A stretch of DNA of 17,834 nt from Ignavibacteriota bacterium (GTDB lineage: Bacteria > Bacteroidota > Ignavibacteria > Tepidaquicellales > Tepidaquicellaceae). The translations under genes and the position numbers were made by a program. This document shows, one piece after another, positions 1-7,541 of the stretch; position 1 is the stretch's first letter, and each line of letters starts with the position of its first letter. The notes under the pieces are model-generated. The model searched no databases. It was not told where the DNA came from and saw only the letters and a list, made by a program, of their open reading frames with translations. The stretch lies in contig PMIW01000181.1 of assembly GCA_003158365.1 (NCBI GenBank), positions 1 through 17,834 of the forward strand, given 5' to 3'.

Positions 1-52
1 TTAAAGGTGTGTTTATTTTCCATATATTAAATATAAGAAAACCAGCTTTAGT

Positions 53-82
53 TTGACATTATGCATTCAAATTATTTATTAT
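53..82 (+). promoter_or_regulatory. Candidate sigma70-type promoter for the enoyl-CoA hydratase gene
   Basis: A perfect TTGACA (53-58) is followed after 18 nt by TATTAT (77-82), one mismatch from TATAAT. Transcription would begin near base 90 and leave a leader of about 90 nt before the ATG at 183. The region is very AT-rich, so -10-like hexamers are common by chance; the intact -35 box is the main support. Confidence 0.35.
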
Positions 83-182
83 TATATTGTTTAGCAACGT
101 TAAAAATTGTAATCTTTAATTCATTTTCATTGTTATTGAATTACAATGTTTATAATTTCCCAAATCATTTATAATTAATAAT

Positions 183-989
183 ATGGGCAAAAAAACATAT
201 AAAGAAAACAGGTTCATTATAGTTTCCGAAATTGAGAACCCCGGAGGATTAAAAGTCGGATTAATTCAGCTTAACCGTCCCGATGCACTGAATGCGCTGA
301 ACATTCCCCTACTTTATGAAGTAATGTATGCTTACGAAGCATTTGATGAAGATAATGACATAGGGTGCATCGTAATAACAGGAAGTCAGAAAGCTTTTGC
401 CGCCGGTGCGGACATAAAAGAAATGGCAGAAATATCCACAGTGGAAATGTATTTCCGGGATAAGTTTGCAGTCTGGGACAGAATCAGAAGAATTAAAAAG
501 CCCATAATAGCTGCGGTAAGCGGTTATGCACTGGGCGGCGGGAACGAACTTGTTATGAACTGCGACATGATAGTTGCTGCGGAAAATTCAAAATTCGGTC
601 AGCCTGAAATCAACCTCGGTATTATCCCGGGGGCAGGCGGCACGCAGAGACTGACACGCGCAATAGGCAAAGCAAAATCCATGGAAGCTATACTTACGGG
701 AAAAATTTATACGGCAAAGGAAATGTATGAACTTGGATTAATAACAAAAGTTGTAAGCAATGATACGTACCTCGATGATGCAGTCGCTCTTGCAAAAGAA
801 GTTGCCAATAAACCCGCTGTTGCTGTACGGCTTGCGAAAGAGTGCATTTTAAAATCATTCGATACAACAATTGAGGGCGGAATTGAATTCGAAAGAAAGA
901 ACTTTTATCTCCTTTTTGCCAGCGAAGATAAGGTTGAGGGCATGAATGCTTTTATTGAAAAAAGAAAACCTGTCTGGAAACATAAATAG
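183..989 (+). CDS. Enoyl-CoA hydratase/isomerase family protein (crotonase)
   Basis: A cytoplasmic crotonase-fold enzyme of 268 residues, the normal length for a single-domain enoyl-CoA hydratase. Members typically hydrate trans-2-enoyl-CoA to 3-hydroxyacyl-CoA in fatty-acid or short-chain acyl-CoA oxidation. The CoA-binding and oxyanion-hole segment AAGADIKEM lies near residues 73-81, and a second oxyanion segment, GYALGGGNEL, near 114-123. Both catalytic glutamates expected of true hydratases are present: E122 in GGGNEL and E142 in GQPEINLG. This favours a hydratase over an isomerase or decarboxylase branch that lacks one of them, but the acyl substrate cannot be read from the sequence. The ATG at 183 is preceded only by A/T-rich sequence, without a Shine-Dalgarno motif. 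No other beta-oxidation gene is adjacent within the window. Confidence 0.93.
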   Translation: MGKKTYKENRFIIVSEIENPGGLKVGLIQLNRPDALNALNIPLLYEVMYAYEAFDEDNDIGCIVITGSQKAFAAGADIKEMAEISTVEMYFRDKFAVWDRIRRIKKPIIAAVSGYALGGGNELVMNCDMIVAAENSKFGQPEINLGIIPGAGGTQRLTRAIGKAKSMEAILTGKIYTAKEMYELGLITKVVSNDTYLDDAVALAKEVANKPAVAVRLAKECILKSFDTTIEGGIEFERKNFYLLFASEDKVEGMNAFIEKRKPVWKHK

Positions 990-1071
990 AGTTTATAGAG
1001 TCCTTAGGGTTAACGAAGTCTTCAGAGTATAAAAACGAAATGATTATTATAAAAATATAATTAATATTTAT

Positions 1072-2691
1072 TTGAAGAACATTAAAATAATATTTTATTT
1101 TCTGTTTTCCGTTTTACTGTTATCGCGTGTTGCTAATGCACAAGACAAAAACCTGACCCTACCTACGGCAGAACAGGAAAAGAAAAACGGAGATTTAACA
1201 GCGGAAGAAATTATTGAGCAAAATAAACCTGCTCTTGTCTCGATATGGTATCACACGAATGATTATTATTCGTATTCAGCTTATTCATATACTTATAAAG
1301 ATACCGTGCTTTTAAGCGGCAGCGGTTTTATATTTACAAAAGAAGGACTGGTCGGAACAAATAATCACGTTATTGCAGGATTCGACAGCCTGTTTGTAAA
1401 AACAAGCGACGGTACTTTTTACAATGCCGAAATTGTTTATGTTGAAGAAAAAAATGACATTGCGATTTTAAAAATTATAGATACCGCAAAAAACACTTAT
1501 CCTTTTGTTAAACTGGGAAATTCAAATGATGTTAAAGTCGGACAGAATATTTATGCAATAGGCAGTCCTCTCGGTTTTGAATATTCTATTTCGGAAGGAA
1601 TAGTCGCGGCTTTAAGGAATAATGAAAAGGTCAGCTTTACCGACCCCGATACATATACGCTAATTGAAAAAACCTTCGATAAAGTAATACAGATTACCGC
1701 CGCAATTTCCCCGGGAAACAGCGGCGGTGCGCTTTTCAGCGGGAAAGGAGAAGTGGTTGGTATAACAACCTATTCCTACGGATTTTACGGGAATCTGAAT
1801 TTTGCGATTGCCATAAACAGTTTCAACAGCGTAATAAAAAATATTAATTTTTCGGATTTAGATAATAATGAAGAATATCAGAAAAAACGCGAGCAGAATT
1901 TATTTAATACAAATTTAAAACTAGCGGATACTTACAAATCTAAGCTTTATGCAACATGGTTTTATTCAAAGCAAATCGATACGATGAAAAAGTTAGACAC
2001 GTTTTATGTAAAACAGGATTCCTTAAATAAAATTTATCTTGGAAAAGCGGAATCTTTCTATAATATATGCATGGACCTGAGGCCGGATACATTTTATGTG
2101 TATCAGAATTTAATGGATTTATATGTTTATACCGATAAATTTCAAAAGGCAGAAGACCTTTATAAAAGAATCAGGGAAAGGTTTGATTCCGACAGTCTGT
2201 TAAATACTTTATCCTCTTCTCTGGCTGAAGCATATTCCACATCAAAAGATTATAAAAAAGCCCTGTCATTTTACGAAAAAATGTCAAAGATCGATACTGC
2301 AGATAATTTTATAAGATATCAGATTGCTTTTCTGAATGAATCAATGAAAGATTATAAGAAAGCAATTTTTGCGTACAACAATATTATTAAACGCGACTCG
2401 AACTTTATAAATGCGTATGTGCGACTTGGAGATATTTACTATAAACAATTTAAAGATTACAACAAGTCAAAGAGGTACCTCATGGAAGCTATGATAAGAA
2501 ATGAGATGATGTATGACTACGGAACGGGAAACGTTGATTTGTATTACCTTCTCGGCATGATTGCCGTTAAAGAAAACAGGAAAATTGACGCCTTGCTTGT
2601 GTATATTGATATGAAGAAACTCTACCTGTACAATAAAGAAGATAAACTGAAAAGAATAGAATTATTAAAGGCTATTCAGGAAATGGAATAG
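1072..2691 (+). CDS. Secreted trypsin-like serine protease with C-terminal TPR region
   Basis: The 539-residue protein begins with a signal peptide (hydrophobic core about residues 6-18, likely cleavage after ANA at 21-23). A chymotrypsin/DegP-like S1 domain follows, about residues 45-260, with a complete triad: H99 in TNNHVIAG, D129 in KNDIAIL and S217 in SPGNSGGALF. No PDZ domain follows. Residues about 320-535 instead look like several TPR units (helical pairs with spaced Y/A/L positions such as AEDLYKRI, ALSFYEKMSK and AIFAYNNIIKRD), which usually bind partner proteins. The start is TTG: it gives the full signal peptide, and the only nearby upstream ATG (1040) meets a stop within seven codons. 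No Shine-Dalgarno is evident. A role in periplasmic or surface protein quality control is inferred, and the substrate is unknown. Confidence 0.87.
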   Translation: MKNIKIIFYFLFSVLLLSRVANAQDKNLTLPTAEQEKKNGDLTAEEIIEQNKPALVSIWYHTNDYYSYSAYSYTYKDTVLLSGSGFIFTKEGLVGTNNHVIAGFDSLFVKTSDGTFYNAEIVYVEEKNDIAILKIIDTAKNTYPFVKLGNSNDVKVGQNIYAIGSPLGFEYSISEGIVAALRNNEKVSFTDPDTYTLIEKTFDKVIQITAAISPGNSGGALFSGKGEVVGITTYSYGFYGNLNFAIAINSFNSVIKNINFSDLDNNEEYQKKREQNLFNTNLKLADTYKSKLYATWFYSKQIDTMKKLDTFYVKQDSLNKIYLGKAESFYNICMDLRPDTFYVYQNLMDLYVYTDKFQKAEDLYKRIRERFDSDSLLNTLSSSLAEAYSTSKDYKKALSFYEKMSKIDTADNFIRYQIAFLNESMKDYKKAIFAYNNIIKRDSNFINAYVRLGDIYYKQFKDYNKSKRYLMEAMIRNEMMYDYGTGNVDLYYLLGMIAVKENRKIDALLVYIDMKKLYLYNKEDKLKRIELLKAIQEME

Positions 2692-2754
2692 CTCGTTCAA
2701 TCTTCAATTTCAGGTAAACAATTTACAATTAAAAGAAAAATCAAAATATTACAA

Positions 2755-3600
2755 ATGAATAATATCGAAAAATTCGATTCGCTACTAAATATTCTTTTAT
2801 CTGCAGTTTTTGTAATTCTGTTTATGTTTTCGAATTGCGCTTTTTCTCAGGAAGACAGCCTTAACCCGGTTAACGAGAATATTCCGGTTAAAGACATAAA
2901 TTTTGTAAACGGTGACTACAGATTTCAGACCCGTTTTGATACAAGCATATGGGGTTCGGTGCTGAATGTTAAATACAAAAACAAGACTATCGTAAATGAC
3001 GTGGAATTTGACGGATGGATTGACACTATTAATGCATTTGATTTTAACGGGGACGGGAAGAAAAATATTTTCATAGAATCTTACACGGGCGGTGCGCATT
3101 GCTGTGTAATGGTTTATATAGGAGTTATGGAAGACGGTAAATTTAAAATCCCGGATACACTTTTTCTTGGGAATGCCTGGTATGTTATTGAAGACATAGA
3201 AAAAGACGGAAAACTTGAAATCAACACTTCGAGCGATATGCTCTCTTATGCTTTTACAAATTTTTCCGAAACACGCTTCCCTCCCAGGGTTTACAAGATT
3301 AAAAACAATAAATTCAAAGATGTCACAAAAGACTATCCCGATATTGTAAACGGTTATATTGATGAATTGAAAACCGATTTAAAGGAATTTACAAAAACCG
3401 GTTTCGAGTGCCTTGGTAAAAACGATGACACTTTTAATACCGATGCGGGCTCCGTAAAAACCTTACTGGCGGCTATAACGGCATGTTATCATTCAATTGG
3501 CGAGGTAAAGAAAGGATACGACCTGATTGATAAAACATACAAATGTCCCGATAAAGATAAATTCATTAAAATTCTTAAAGACGAATACAAATTAAAATAA
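2755..3600 (+). CDS. Secreted hypothetical protein with DxNGDG loop and GGAHCC motif
   Basis: A 281-residue protein that I cannot assign to a named function. Residues 10-31 form a hydrophobic export signal ending in CAFSQ, with likely signal peptidase cleavage before Q32. The mature part contains the acidic loop DFNGDGKKN (96-104), like Ca-binding loops in FG-GAP/VCBS or dockerin proteins, followed directly by SYTGGAHCCVMVYI with adjacent cysteines C116-C117. A second, weaker loop (EKDGKLEI) lies about 50 residues further on. The C-terminal third is Lys/Asp-rich and probably helical. The loop plus GGxHCC arrangement resembles uncharacterised exported beta-propeller-like proteins, a resemblance judged by eye. 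It lies 63 bp after the protease gene on the same strand and may be cotranscribed with it. Confidence 0.8.
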   Translation: MNNIEKFDSLLNILLSAVFVILFMFSNCAFSQEDSLNPVNENIPVKDINFVNGDYRFQTRFDTSIWGSVLNVKYKNKTIVNDVEFDGWIDTINAFDFNGDGKKNIFIESYTGGAHCCVMVYIGVMEDGKFKIPDTLFLGNAWYVIEDIEKDGKLEINTSSDMLSYAFTNFSETRFPPRVYKIKNNKFKDVTKDYPDIVNGYIDELKTDLKEFTKTGFECLGKNDDTFNTDAGSVKTLLAAITACYHSIGEVKKGYDLIDKTYKCPDKDKFIKILKDEYKLK

Positions 3601-3630
3601 AAAAAATATAAACTCATATAAATAATTTTT

Positions 3631-4014
3631 ATGAAAAACATCTATTTTGTAATCGCGGCATTGATACTTCTTTCACTGTCGTTTATGAATTGTTCAAAAA
3701 GCCCGTCGAAAAATCTAATCGGTAAATGGAAAGCAGACAGCATTGCCGGAATGCCGAAGGGACTCGAGACTGAGGTTTATTATGAATTCACCAGGGAAAA
3801 TATAATAGCAACAGGAACGGTACACGGCGAACCTCTCGACAAAGTCGAATTGCCATATACTTTGAAATCGGAAGAAGGAAATCTTTTAGTGCTTGATGTA
3901 ATACATCCTGTCTCGGGTGCGAAAGGCGAATTTAAAATAAGAATAGACGGAAAGAATATGAACATGACGGATCCGGACAATAGGGAATTTGTTTTTACAA
4001 AAATGGATAACTAA
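3631..4014 (+). CDS. Small putative lipoprotein, lipocalin-like
   Basis: This 127-residue protein has a hydrophobic signal (residues 5-19) ending in SFMNC. C21 is a plausible lipidation site, although Asn at -1 is looser than the canonical lipobox. The mature region opens with NLIGKWKADS, the GxW start seen in small bacterial lipocalin-like domains, and continues as alternating beta-strand-like segments (EVYYEFT, ENIIATGTV, LPYTLKSEEGNLLVLDV, FKIRIDGKNMNM, REFVFTKM). It probably forms a small beta barrel on an outer or inner membrane face. The ligand and function are unknown. It follows the previous gene by 30 bp and probably shares its transcript. The next gene converges on it, ending 31 bp away. 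Confidence 0.78.
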   Translation: MKNIYFVIAALILLSLSFMNCSKSPSKNLIGKWKADSIAGMPKGLETEVYYEFTRENIIATGTVHGEPLDKVELPYTLKSEEGNLLVLDVIHPVSGAKGEFKIRIDGKNMNMTDPDNREFVFTKMDN

Positions 4015-4045
4015 AATAAGTAAATAATTTATAAAATTTATTAAC

Positions 4046-4384
4046 CTATTTTAAATTTCCACCGAAGAATACAAGAAAAATAAGATAGATTATTCCCGCA
4101 CAAAATATGTTAAGAAACGGCAAAAGGCAAACAAATATTGCCATTCCGAATTTTTTATATGAATAAAATATCCAGGAAGAAAGGGATAATATGCAGATAA
4201 AAGGGAATGTTGTTATGAATGAAAAAAGCAGTATAATCTTAATACCCGCCCCCGGCCCGTAAAGCGTTACAGACTTTATAGCAGCCCAAATACCGGGGAG
4301 CAATGCGAACATAAAAATTATCGTCGAAATAACTAAAATTACACGCGCAACTTTCTTTCTTTTTATTAAAATATTTTCATTCAT
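4046..4384 (-). CDS. Hypothetical three-helix membrane protein
   Basis: A 112-residue protein that I do not recognise. After a basic N-terminus (KRKK, residues 8-11) it has three hydrophobic segments, roughly residues 14-36, 45-72 and 77-108. No signal peptidase site, cysteine pair or enzyme motif is visible. The start is an ATG (4384) in A/T-rich sequence with no Shine-Dalgarno. It lies 213 bp downstream of the last respiratory gene on the same strand, too far to assume membership of that operon, and it converges with the lipoprotein gene. Length, hydrophobicity and the lack of any better ORF in the stretch support a real gene. Confidence 0.6.
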   Translation of the reverse strand: MNENILIKRKKVARVILVISTIIFMFALLPGIWAAIKSVTLYGPGAGIKIILLFSFITTFPFICILSLSSWIFYSYKKFGMAIFVCLLPFLNIFCAGIIYLIFLVFFGGNLK

Positions 4385-4510
4385 TCCAATTCAAGATAAT
4401 TATAAACAATATAACTAGCTATTGCAATATATTGTTGTTAATTATTTTAAACCCGAAAACCACTTAAATTTACCATAAATCTTCAATTTAAGAGACCCGG
4501 AAATTAAAAT

Positions 4511-4530
4511 TAAAAAATTCAGGTTTTTTA
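4511..4530 (-). terminator. Weak AT-only hairpin with T-tracts, possible end of respiratory operon
   Basis: TAAAAAA (4511-4517) and TTTTTTA (4524-4530) form a 7-bp inverted repeat around a 6-nt loop, about 70 nt beyond the stop of the last operon gene. Read on the minus strand, more T-rich sequence follows. The stem has no G:C pairs, so intrinsic termination would be weak. A second inverted repeat (CTTAAATT at 4463-4470 and AATTTAAG at 4485-4492) lies a little further on. Confidence 0.22.
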
Positions 4531-4569
4531 TAAAAAGTAATGAATAATATCAAAGGTGTTATATGTTAT

Positions 4570-4605
4570 ATCCGCGCAATCAGTGAAATCAAAGTAATCA
4601 GTGAT
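4570..4605. repeat. Four tandem 9-nt units overlapping a stop codon
   Basis: Read on the plus strand the units are ATCCGCGCA (4570-4578), ATCAGTGAA (4579-4587), ATCAAAGTA (4588-4596) and ATCAGTGAT (4597-4605). All begin ATC and two share ATCAGTGA. On the minus strand the last unit carries the TGA stop (4598-4600) of the 445-residue cytochrome protein and part of its final codons. The array looks like a degenerate copy of a short intergenic repeat. Confidence 0.6.
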
Positions 4606-5935
4606 TCACTTTTTCCATCAGCCACTGCGCCATTGCTTCCGCTTCCTTTTTCTTTAATCCCTGATTTGGCATTGAAGGGTAATCGGGATTAATTTTTACA
4701 GGATTGAAAATAAATTCGGAAAGTTTCTTTACGTCGCCGTTATATTTGGGAACGGTTTCTTTATAAGGCGGTCCCACAAGCTTAACGTCGAATTTATGAC
4801 AGGCAATACACTTCTGATTATAAATCTGTTCCGCACTCACTCCTGTACTGGTCATAACAAGTGCTTCCTTTTGTCTGTCGTATTCTTCGGCTTTCTGGTT
4901 TATTGCATACAGATGTTCCCTGACGGAATTGCCGAGCACCAGCTGGTCTTTTACAATTGTAAAAGTAAAAATTAAAAACATTATAAAAAATACTGCTCCC
5001 GCAAATTGCATCTCGGAATTTTTCAGGATTCCATATAACAAATTGCTGGCAAGCAGAATACTTATAAAAGCAAACACTACATAGAGATAAACAGATGAAG
5101 ACATTGATGACGCAGGCATCAGAATTATGCCGCCGAATAGAAATACCGGAAGAAGAACCGAGGATACCAGCGTAAACGGAACAACTGTCTTTTTTACAAG
5201 CCTCGAATAATCTTCGCTCATATCTTTAATTCCTCCCTGCCACACAAAGAAGAAATAAAGTATTGCACTTCCTGCTATTGCGCAGGAAGCAAGAATTAAA
5301 TAAATGTAATTCATCCAGACAGGCAAAGAAAAAACCGATTTCAATATGCCTGAAGTATTCCACCTTGAAGGTTCTGCAACAATAGTCGCACCGCAAACAA
5401 AAAGGAATAATCCTACCAGTAAAGCAACAAGACCGAAATATGCATAACCAGAAAGCGAAGGAATAATGCTTTCTTCGTTTTCTTCCTCGCCTTCTTCTTT
5501 TCTTGCCAGTCGAAGGGTTACCAAAAATTTACTGTGTGGAATAACTTTTAAAAAAGAATTTTTATATCTGAGTAAAAATATTATTGCAGCAAAATAATAC
5601 AATGTTGAAAATGCAAGAAAGTTTACCGTGATAATTTTTGCATTCATAAGGAACTGTGCGTAAATAATCGTAAGCGTAGCAACAGGCAATACTCCGAATG
5701 CAAGGCCTGCACTTCTCTTCACCAATATCCTGTCCATAATGTCTTTTGCAAAACGTGTATATAGAGGTTTGCTTTCTTTTATCCCTTTGCCGTTGAAGTA
5801 AACCGAAAGAATCGACCCGCCCAGAACCATTCCCGTGAACGGAAGGAATATTAGCAGGGTCAGTACCTGCAAAATATTCAGCAGTGCCGCGTGTTCCGTG
5901 CCGGATGGTATTACAAAATTATCAAGAAAAATCAT
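4598..5935 (-). CDS. Eight-helix membrane protein with C-terminal cytochrome c domain
   Basis: This 445-residue protein has about eight predicted transmembrane helices (near 21-47, 77-97, 102-123, 165-187, 209-232, 252-273, 283-304 and 311-328) and a C-terminal class-I cytochrome c domain. That domain has CIACH at 376-380 for covalent heme c and a likely axial Met, M422, in YPSMPNQGL. The heme domain follows the last helix through a Glu/Lys-rich linker (about 339-360) and should face the periplasm. A very acidic loop (residues 147-155) separates helices 3 and 4. I do not recognise the membrane part. Its N-terminus (H15 before helix 1) and EPSRW at 188-192 only faintly recall CydA-like proteins, and the CydA GRQPW motif is absent. 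It ends the ACIII/oxidase operon, 23 bp after ctaB, so a role in electron transfer or in respiratory complex assembly is likely. Confidence 0.82.
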   Translation of the reverse strand: MIFLDNFVIPSGTEHAALLNILQVLTLLIFLPFTGMVLGGSILSVYFNGKGIKESKPLYTRFAKDIMDRILVKRSAGLAFGVLPVATLTIIYAQFLMNAKIITVNFLAFSTLYYFAAIIFLLRYKNSFLKVIPHSKFLVTLRLARKEEGEEENEESIIPSLSGYAYFGLVALLVGLFLFVCGATIVAEPSRWNTSGILKSVFSLPVWMNYIYLILASCAIAGSAILYFFFVWQGGIKDMSEDYSRLVKKTVVPFTLVSSVLLPVFLFGGIILMPASSMSSSVYLYVVFAFISILLASNLLYGILKNSEMQFAGAVFFIMFLIFTFTIVKDQLVLGNSVREHLYAINQKAEEYDRQKEALVMTSTGVSAEQIYNQKCIACHKFDVKLVGPPYKETVPKYNGDVKKLSEFIFNPVKINPDYPSMPNQGLKKKEAEAMAQWLMEKVNH

Positions 5936-5958
5936 ATATTTTTTCTATTATAAAATTA

Positions 5959-6897
5959 TCATTTGAACATTAAAAAAATAATTTTATCAACTATAAGTAA
6001 TGTGATAAAACATAAAGTGTAAATATTTATTCCGATAAAAGCTTTTAAAATTTCATTTTTGGATAAATCGGAATTTAGAAATCTGAACGCTCTATATATC
6101 ATTAATGCCGATAATACCAAAAGCAAAGCATATGTAGAGCTGAAATTTAAAATATTAAAATATGGAATCATAGAGGAAATCAAAACGGTTACAATTAGCA
6201 TTGAAAACGTAATTAAGGTAACACTTTTTCTGCTGATTTTATTTGTTAACACAGGAAAACCGCCTTTTGCAAAATCCTCTCCGTGAACAAGTAATAAAAG
6301 CCAGAAATGCGGAATCTGCCAAACAAAAAAGTATAAAGCGATATATATAATTTTTGAATCAAAAATATTTGTATTAGCGGCAGCCCATCCTGCAAGCGGA
6401 GGAAGTGCACCAACGATTGAACCGGGAATAATTGCAAGTGCGGTTTTTTTCTTGAGCGGAGTATATACTCCGTTGTACCAGTAGAATGTAAGCAGTCCGA
6501 TTAACAACGAATATAAATTTGTCCTGACAGCAAGTAATGCGGAACCGGTTAAAAGAAATATTAAAGAAATTAATAAAACATTAGCGCTTCTGATTTTACC
6601 CGATGGTATCGGCCTGTTCTTAGTTCTGTCCATTAATACATCTATATCCCGCTCCTGGTATTGATTTAAAGCAGCAGATCCGCATGCAAGTAAAAAGATT
6701 CCTATAACAGGATATATAAAATCAAATGTTAATTTATTGGTCCCGATAAAATACCCAAGTGCCGTAGTCAGTGAAACCAGAACAGTTATTCTGATTTTTA
6801 CAATTTCGCCAAGCAGAGTTAGTTTTCCTGACACATAAGCAACGAAAATGTGAAAAGGTGATATTACGGTAATATTTTCGTTTGATAATTTCATCAT
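5959..6897 (-). CDS. ctaB: Protoheme IX farnesyltransferase (heme O synthase)
   Basis: CtaB/CyoE is an integral membrane UbiA-family prenyltransferase that adds a farnesyl group to heme b, giving heme O, the precursor of heme A in the oxidase encoded next to it. The length (312 residues) is normal, with a multi-helix membrane topology. The family prenyl-diphosphate/Mg site is clear between N78 and P96: NQYQERDID with D84 and D86, then MDRTKNRPIP. The start overlaps the stop of ctaC by 4 bp (ATGA at 6897-6894), which implies translational coupling. Two Met codons open the gene, so initiation may be at either. No heme A synthase (CtaA/COX15) is present in the window, so whether the final cofactor is heme A or O cannot be decided here. 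Confidence 0.95.
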   Translation of the reverse strand: MMKLSNENITVISPFHIFVAYVSGKLTLLGEIVKIRITVLVSLTTALGYFIGTNKLTFDFIYPVIGIFLLACGSAALNQYQERDIDVLMDRTKNRPIPSGKIRSANVLLISLIFLLTGSALLAVRTNLYSLLIGLLTFYWYNGVYTPLKKKTALAIIPGSIVGALPPLAGWAAANTNIFDSKIIYIALYFFVWQIPHFWLLLLVHGEDFAKGGFPVLTNKISRKSVTLITFSMLIVTVLISSMIPYFNILNFSSTYALLLVLSALMIYRAFRFLNSDLSKNEILKAFIGINIYTLCFITLLIVDKIIFLMFK

Positions 6898-7541
6898 TTG
6901 TTAATTAACGTAGAATCCTTTTTCTGTGTGTTCAATGAATCCACCGGGTTCGGAGTATTATACCATTTTTCAAAATCTTTATCGGGCATTACAACGACTT
7001 TTGAGTACATTGCCGAATGATTCAGCCCGCAATATTCCGCGCATTCAATATTATATGAACCTAATGCCGTGGGTTGAAACCACAGATAATTTTTCCTCCC
7101 GGGAATTGCATCTTCTTTTTCCCTGAAAGACGGAATATAAAAACTGTGGTTTACATCCATCGATGTGATTTCCATTTTTATCGGTCTCGATAGCGGAACA
7201 TAAAGCGTATCGCTTTTCTTTCCGTTGTCATATTCAAAACTCCAGAACCACATCCTCCCGATTACCTTAACGGTAAATGAATCTTCGGGAGCGTTTCTCA
7301 TGTTTTTGAATCCTGCATATCCCGAAAAAAACATTCCAAGCGCAAGCAATGTAGGAATTACAGTCCACAATATTTCCAGCTTTGTATTTCCTGTTACATT
7401 AGAGGGAATTGGATTTCTCTTTTTGTTATACTTAATAACAAAATAAACCATTATTATCCCTATCAGCAGCAAGAAAAAAACCGAAATACCGGCAATAATA
7501 AAAAAAGTTGTATCTACCTGGTCTACAATGTTTGGTCTCAT
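6894..7541 (-). CDS. ctaC: Cytochrome c oxidase subunit II (CuA subunit)
   Basis: Subunit II (CoxB) accepts electrons from a c-type cytochrome at its binuclear CuA centre and passes them to subunit I. The 215-residue protein has two N-terminal helices (about 13-36 and 55-75) and a periplasmic cupredoxin domain. All CuA ligands are visible: H132 (DVNHSF), C167, E169, C171, H175 and M178 in CAEYCGLNHSAM. The aromatic electron-entry patch is GRMWFWSFEY, with W98 and W100. The sequence ends about 35 residues after the CuA motif, so there is no fused cytochrome c domain of the caa3 type; electrons must come from another cytochrome. No cleavable signal is apparent. Four bases overlap with ctaF upstream and four with ctaB downstream. 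Confidence 0.97.
   Translation of the reverse strand: MRPNIVDQVDTTFFIIAGISVFFLLLIGIIMVYFVIKYNKKRNPIPSNVTGNTKLEILWTVIPTLLALGMFFSGYAGFKNMRNAPEDSFTVKVIGRMWFWSFEYDNGKKSDTLYVPLSRPIKMEITSMDVNHSFYIPSFREKEDAIPGRKNYLWFQPTALGSYNIECAEYCGLNHSAMYSKVVVMPDKDFEKWYNTPNPVDSLNTQKKDSTLINK

Noticed and set aside
1..23. A minus-strand ATG at 23 opening seven codons (MENKHT...) to the left edge, possibly the start of a divergent gene.
   Set aside because: Only 23 bases are visible and the region is AT-rich, so no coding evidence can be gained. It is possible but unsupported.
2797..3099. A 100-codon minus-strand open frame opposite the GGAHCC protein gene.
   Set aside because: The plus-strand gene has a signal peptide, coherent domain features and the same direction as its neighbours; the opposite frame has no recognisable features.
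4015..4045. An AT-only near-palindrome between the converging lipoprotein and three-helix genes as a bidirectional terminator.
   Set aside because: The arms pair imperfectly and contain only A and T, as expected by chance in this composition.
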